Of a DNA stretch of 10,357 nt, positions 6,360-10,357 are shown in pieces. How positions within the stretch are numbered: the stretch's first letter is position 1; each line of letters starts with the position of its first letter. The DNA lies in assembly GCA_021778785.1 (NCBI GenBank), contig JAJYBX010000032.1, positions 1 through 10,357 on the forward strand, in the 5' to 3' direction. Source of the DNA: Acidobacteriota bacterium. GTDB taxonomy: Bacteria > Acidobacteriota > Holophagae > Holophagales > Holophagaceae. A model generated the notes under the pieces. It searched no databases. It saw nothing but the letters and a program-made list of their open reading frames with translations, and was not told the origin of the DNA. Both the position numbers and the translations under genes were made by a program.

Positions 6360-7444
6360 ACCCGGTCGCCGTCCTTCAGGCCCGGTGGGGGATTGACCAC
6401 CACCGAATCCCCCTCCTTCAGGCCCCCGAGCACGTGGACCGCTTGGTTCTCCGGCTCCCCGACCTGCACGGGCTGGAAGCGCACCCGGCCATCGGCCTGG
6501 AGTACCGCGGCGAAAGTCCGCCCCTGGCGGAGCACCAGGGCCTCCTCCGGCATCGCCAGCCGCGCGGGCACCTTCACCTTCAGGGTCACCTGCACGAAGC
6601 CCCCGGGCAGGAAGGCGCCCTCGCGGTTGTCCAGGTCGGCCTCGGCCAGGAGGGTGCGCGTCCGGGGATCCAGGGCCCCGCTCAGGCGGCTCAGCCGGAG
6701 GGTGCGGACGGCGTCCGGATGGTCCGCGGAGCGCACCTCCAGCTCCGTGCCCACCCTCGCGGCGCCGGCCGCGGAGGCGTCGAGGTAGAAGTCCACCCGC
6801 AGCCGGTCCACCTGGGCCAGGGTGACCAGGGGCTGGGCGCTGCTGGTGGCGCCGCCGTTCTGGATGAGGGCCCCGGGATCCACGAAGCGCTGGGTGACCA
6901 CCCCGGCGAAGGGGGCACGGACCACCTCGTAGCCCTTGAGGGTGGCCTGGGAGGCCAGTTTCGCCTCGGCCACATGGGCATCGGCCACGGCCTGCTCCAC
7001 GGCCTGGGGGCTCAGCAGCCCATCGTGGCCCAGGGCCTTCGCGCGGTCGGCGTTGCGGCGCTTGTTGTCGGCGTCGGCCTGCAGGGCCTGGGTGTCCCGG
7101 TCCGTCTCCGGGGCCTCCAGCACGGCGATGGTCGCGCCCTTGGCCACGGCGCTGCCCTTGTCCACGGGGATGCTCCGCAGGAAGCCGCTCACCTTGGCGT
7201 AGAGGGTGGTGCTGGCGTAGGGCAGGGCCTCGCCCTGGACCGTCAGGCCCCGATCCCCGCCCCGCAGGGTGACGCGGGCCGTGTGGACGGCCGGGCCCGC
7301 CGCCGCGGCGGCCTGGAGCTGGCGGGCCTCCCGGTGCTCGCCGGACTGCCGCGCCACGAGGAGGGCCCCCACGCCCCCGGCCGCCAAGAGGAGGGTGATG
7401 ATGCCGCCCCGCTTGAAGGCGGGGGATTCCGGACGCTCGCTCAT
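6335..7444 (-). CDS. RND efflux periplasmic adaptor subunit (membrane fusion protein)
   Basis: This is the periplasmic bridge between an RND pump and an outer-membrane channel (AcrA/HlyD type). An uncleaved-looking N-terminal anchor spans residues 13-32. I see no cysteine, so it is not a lipoprotein, unlike AcrA. The split lipoyl domain has a first half at about 78-110 (AKVSGFLRSIPVDKG) and a second at 172-195 (RAPFAGVVTQRFVDPGALI). A short alpha-helical hairpin (111-168) lies between them. The beta-barrel spans about 212-290 (VDRLRVDFYLD to LPGGFVQVTLKV), and the membrane-proximal domain follows from MPEEALVL (299) to the end. Length 369 is typical. The ATG at 7444 overlaps the permease stop as ATGA, with AAGGGAG (minus, 7457-7451) six bases upstream, so the two are translationally coupled. 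Substrate unknown. The 3' end overlaps the convergent DUF4149 gene by 25 bases. Confidence 0.95.
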   Translation of the reverse strand: MSERPESPAFKRGGIITLLLAAGGVGALLVARQSGEHREARQLQAAAAAGPAVHTARVTLRGGDRGLTVQGEALPYASTTLYAKVSGFLRSIPVDKGSAVAKGATIAVLEAPETDRDTQALQADADNKRRNADRAKALGHDGLLSPQAVEQAVADAHVAEAKLASQATLKGYEVVRAPFAGVVTQRFVDPGALIQNGGATSSAQPLVTLAQVDRLRVDFYLDASAAGAARVGTELEVRSADHPDAVRTLRLSRLSGALDPRTRTLLAEADLDNREGAFLPGGFVQVTLKVKVPARLAMPEEALVLRQGRTFAAVLQADGRVRFQPVQVGEPENQAVHVLGGLKEGDSVVVNPPPGLKDGDRVQATGSPS

Positions 7445-10357
7445 GCTTCACTCCCTTGCTGCTCTTCCTGGAACCGGCTCTCCAGCAGGTGGGCCGTGGG
7501 CGGCTGCTTCCGCAGGAGGCTGTAGAACACCGGCACGATGAACAGGGTGACGAAGGTGGCCATCAGCAGGCCCCCGATCACCGCCCGGCCCAGGGGCGCG
7601 TTCTGGCTGCCGGCCTCGCCCAGGGCCAGGGCCATGGGCACCATGCCGATCATCATGGCCAGGGCCGTCATCAACACGGGCCGGAGGCGCACCTTGCCCG
7701 CCTCCAGCGCCGCCTCCAGGGCGCTCAGCTCCGGTCGGGCCACGCGCACCTCGTTGGCGAAGCTCACGATGAGGATGGCGTTGGAGGTGGCGATGCCCAC
7801 CGCCATGATGGCCCCCATCAGCGACTCCACGTTGAAGGTGGTCCCCGTCAGCGCCAGCATCCAGAGGATCCCCGCGAGGGCCCCCGGCACGGCGGTGATG
7901 ATGATGAAGGGATCGAGCCAGCTCTGGAACAGCACCACCATGAGCAGGTACACCAGGGCGATGGCGATGACCAGGCCGCCGCCCAGGCTGGTGAAGGATT
8001 CCGTCATCACCTCGTTCTGGCCCCGGATGCGGATGCGCGTGTTCGGCGGGAGCTGGCCCAGGGCTTTGATCCGTCCCTGGATGCCCGTTACGACGCCGCC
8101 CAGGTCGCGGCCGTCCACGTTCGCCATGACGTCCATCACCCGCTGGACCGTGTAGTGGCTGATCTCGCTGGGGGTGCTGATGCGCTGGAGGGACGCGAAA
8201 TCGGCCAGGGTCTCGAACCGGGGCTGGGCCGCCGGGCCCGCGGGCCGGAACGCATCCGTCTGCGCCAGGGCCGCGGCCCCGGGCAGGCCGAAGGGCGTGG
8301 CCATGAGCTTGGCCGGAGAATCGGTGCCCGCGAGGGGCGTCTTCACCGCCACGGTGTAGTTCACGCCGTTCGCCGGATTCAGGAAGTACGAGGGCGCCAG
8401 CTGGCCGTTGCCCGAGAGCGACACCAGCAGGCCGTTGGCCACGTCCCGCTGGCTGAGGCCCAGCCGGGCGGCCCGCAGGCGGTCCACGTCCACCTTGTAG
8501 GCGGGGGCGTCCACCACCTGCTTCACCCGCACATCCACGGCGCCGGGCACGGTCTGGATGGAGGCCTTCAGGCGCTGGGCCAGATCCGCGCTGGCCGCCA
8601 GGTTCGGGCCCTCGATCTGCACGTCGATGGGGGCGGCCACGCCGAAGTTCAGCACCTGGCTCACGATGTCCGCGGGCTGGAAGTAGAAGCCGGAGCCGGG
8701 GAAGGCGCCCGGCAGCACCTCGCGCAGCTTCCGCATGTAGGTTTCGGTGGGGCGGTGCTCCGGCGCCAGGCTGATGAAGATGTCCGCATCCTGGCTCGTC
8801 ACGTTGTCGCTGGGCATGAAGGCCATGTTGAAGGCGCTGGGCACCCCGATGTTGCTGTTCACGGACCGCAGCTCGGAAGGAGGGATGACCTGCCGGATCT
8901 CGGCCTCCACGCCGGCCACGATGCGCTCCGTCTCCTCCAGCCGCAGGCCCACCGGGGCCCGGACGTGGAGCTTCATGAGGCCCACGTCCACCGTGGGGAA
9001 GAAGTCCCGGCCGATGACCAGCAGCAGGCCGGAGCTGATGGCCAGGAAGGCCAGGGCCACGCCCAGCACGAAGACCCGGTGGTGGAGCACCTGGTCCAGG
9101 GCCCGGCCGTAGGCGGCCTGGAAGCGGCCCAGCGCCTCCTCCCGCCACGCGTTGAAGCGGCCCACGAGGCTCTCCGGCGCGGGATGGTCGTGCGCCATGA
9201 GCATCCGGGCCATGGTGGGCACCAGGGTCCGGGACAGCAGGTACGAGGCCAGCATGGAGAAGACCACGGCCATGGCCAGGGGCGTGAAGAGGTACTTGGC
9301 GGGGCCCACCAGCAGCACCACGGGGAAGAACACGATGCAGATGGCCAGGGTGGCCACGATGGCCGGGACGGCGATCTGGCGCGCGCCGTCGAGGATGGCC
9401 ACCGTGAGCGGCTTGCCCATGGCCTGGTTGCGGTGGATGTTCTCCACCTCCACCGTGGCGTCGTCCACCAGCATGCCGATGGCGAGGCTGAGGCCGCCGA
9501 GGGTCATGATGTTGAGGGTCTGGCCCGTGAGCTTCAGCCCGATGAGGCCCACCAGGATGGCCAGGGGGATGCTGGTGCAGACGATGAGCATGCTGCGCCA
9601 GGAGCCCAGGAAGAGCAGGATCATCAGCGAGACGAGCAGGGAGGAGATCAGGGCCTCCTTCACCACGTCCTGGATCGCCGCGCGGACGAAGTGGCTCTGG
9701 TCGAAGTCGAAGTTCAGCACCATGCCCTTCGGGGCCGCCGCCTGGATGGACGGCAGGATCTCCTTCGCGGCGTCCACCACGGCGAGGGTGGAGGCGTCGG
9801 CCTTCCTCAGGATGGCCAGGTACGTGGCCCGCTTCCCGTTGACCCGCACGATGTTGGTCTGGTCCGAGAAGCCGTCGTAGATCCGCGCCACGTCGCCCAG
9901 CAGCACGGGGGCCCCGTTCACCACCTTCACGGGCATCCGCTGGAAGGCCTCGATGGCCGAGGGGTTGGAGTTCGTGACCACGGGCAGTTCGCGGCTGCCC
10001 ATCCGCGCCGTCCCGGCGGGGGTGATGACGTTCTCGGACGAGAGGGCGCTCACCACGTCCGCCGGGCTGAGGCCCCGGGCCGCCAGCTTGGCCGGGTCGA
10101 TGTCCACGGACACCTGCCGCCCCTTGCCCCCGTAGGGCAGCGGCGTGGAGAGGCCGGGGATGGTGAAGAGCCGGATGCGGATGAAATTCAGGGCGTAGTC
10201 GAAGATCTTCTGCTCGGGCAGCGAGTCGCTCTGGGCCGTGAGCTGCACCACCGGGACGTTGCTGGCGTTGAACTGGATGATGGCCGGGGCCGTCATGCCC
10301 GGCGGCAGGATGCGCAGGATGGTGCCGCTCACGGAGGAGATCTGGGCGATGGCGCTG
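7441..10357 (-). CDS. RND efflux pump permease (5' partial)
   Basis: This is the inner-membrane, proton-driven trimeric pump of the AcrB/HAE1-like superfamily. The frame is open to the right edge: about eight codons lie before the GTG at 10332, which is an internal Val. Comparison with AcrB suggests about 110 N-terminal residues (TM1 and start of the porter domain) are missing. Visible parts in order: porter segment with LPPGMTAP, TM2-TM6, the amphipathic segment, TM7 (HRVFVLGVALAFLA), the second porter domain with VDVRVKQVVDAP and MANVDGRDLGG, and TM8-TM12 to the Gln/Glu-rich tail. TM4 keeps the proton-relay pair in LVDDATVEVEN (VDD at 9468-9460). TM10 reads GIATSNAIL, with Ser where AcrB has Lys940. 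Compared with AcrB, an Ala/Pro-rich stretch near 8215-8300 looks slightly extended. The stop overlaps the adaptor start by four bases. Drug versus other substrate cannot be decided; the metal-type CzcA/CusA class looks less likely. Confidence 0.95.
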   Translation of the reverse strand, partial: SAIAQISSVSGTILRILPPGMTAPAIIQFNASNVPVVQLTAQSDSLPEQKIFDYALNFIRIRLFTIPGLSTPLPYGGKGRQVSVDIDPAKLAARGLSPADVVSALSSENVITPAGTARMGSRELPVVTNSNPSAIEAFQRMPVKVVNGAPVLLGDVARIYDGFSDQTNIVRVNGKRATYLAILRKADASTLAVVDAAKEILPSIQAAAPKGMVLNFDFDQSHFVRAAIQDVVKEALISSLLVSLMILLFLGSWRSMLIVCTSIPLAILVGLIGLKLTGQTLNIMTLGGLSLAIGMLVDDATVEVENIHRNQAMGKPLTVAILDGARQIAVPAIVATLAICIVFFPVVLLVGPAKYLFTPLAMAVVFSMLASYLLSRTLVPTMARMLMAHDHPAPESLVGRFNAWREEALGRFQAAYGRALDQVLHHRVFVLGVALAFLAISSGLLLVIGRDFFPTVDVGLMKLHVRAPVGLRLEETERIVAGVEAEIRQVIPPSELRSVNSNIGVPSAFNMAFMPSDNVTSQDADIFISLAPEHRPTETYMRKLREVLPGAFPGSGFYFQPADIVSQVLNFGVAAPIDVQIEGPNLAASADLAQRLKASIQTVPGAVDVRVKQVVDAPAYKVDVDRLRAARLGLSQRDVANGLLVSLSGNGQLAPSYFLNPANGVNYTVAVKTPLAGTDSPAKLMATPFGLPGAAALAQTDAFRPAGPAAQPRFETLADFASLQRISTPSEISHYTVQRVMDVMANVDGRDLGGVVTGIQGRIKALGQLPPNTRIRIRGQNEVMTESFTSLGGGLVIAIALVYLLMVVLFQSWLDPFIIITAVPGALAGILWMLALTGTTFNVESLMGAIMAVGIATSNAILIVSFANEVRVARPELSALEAALEAGKVRLRPVLMTALAMMIGMVPMALALGEAGSQNAPLGRAVIGGLLMATFVTLFIVPVFYSLLRKQPPTAHLLESRFQEEQQGSEA

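Noticed and set aside
5808..7451. 547-codon open frame on the minus strand
   Set aside because: It is a shifted frame of the adaptor gene that continues antisense to the DUF4149 gene, with Gly/Arg/Pro-rich noise.
5825..7525. 566-codon open frame on the plus strand
   Set aside because: It crosses the DUF4149 gene in another frame and is antisense to the adaptor. Its translation is Gly/Arg/His-rich without recognisable domains.
8215..8300. Ala/Pro-rich stretch in the RND porter domain as a novel inserted domain
   Set aside because: It is only about 25 residues and related pumps also have a variable linker here, so it is at most a loop extension.
7448..9148. 566-codon alternative minus-strand frame within the RND gene
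   Set aside because: It is the frame-shifted copy of the permease. The permease frame carries the transmembrane helices and known motifs.
10330..10332. GTG as the start of the RND permease
   Set aside because: The frame stays open to the edge and the residues before it continue the porter-domain sequence typical of this family. Starting here would lose TM1.

Overview
The window is G+C-rich, roughly two thirds or more by eye. It carries seven protein genes packed with little spacing. Two are cut by the window edges: infB at its 5' end and an RND pump gene at its N-terminal end. The gene content points to a Gram-negative, diderm bacterium with an outer membrane: an RND efflux pump, a periplasmic adaptor, a GspG-type pseudopilin and a possible lipoprotein. 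A pyrophosphate-type phosphofructokinase, a GspG-like pseudopilin ending in a YNEW motif and very high G+C would fit Acidobacteriota of the Holophaga/Geothrix kind. Myxococcota or another deep Gram-negative lineage cannot be excluded. The taxonomic call is inference only.

Layout. Positions 3-1943 (+) hold most of infB (translation initiation factor IF-2), closed by a strong intrinsic terminator at 1965-1991. Positions 1992-2117 are an unusually AT-rich leader with a nearly perfect 20-bp palindrome (likely operator) and a second small dyad, ahead of hppD (4-hydroxyphenylpyruvate dioxygenase, 2118-3227). A long REP-like inverted repeat at 3249-3319 separates hppD from a phosphofructokinase gene (3376-4578), whose active-site signature is of the PPi-dependent type. 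The next gene, on the minus strand (4575-5282), encodes an exported or lipid-anchored protein I do not recognise. It shares its stop tetranucleotide with the phosphofructokinase gene.

From 5390 the plus strand carries a GspG-like pseudopilin and then a four-helix DUF4149-type membrane protein. The second of these runs 25 bases into the convergent efflux operon. That operon is on the minus strand: an RND permease (7441-10357, N-terminus off the window) followed by its periplasmic adaptor (6335-7444), coupled by an ATGA overlap.

How they work together. The RND permease and adaptor form the inner-membrane and periplasmic parts of one tripartite pump; no outer-membrane channel gene is visible. 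The other genes look like separate transcription units: translation, tyrosine catabolism, central carbon flux and a pseudopilus component. I see no CRISPR array, transposase, phage gene, tRNA or rRNA, and no convincing new multi-gene system. The most distinctive items are the hppD operator-like palindrome, the REP-like element, the PPi-type phosphofructokinase signature, the unrecognised exported protein and the pump's missing TM10 lysine.
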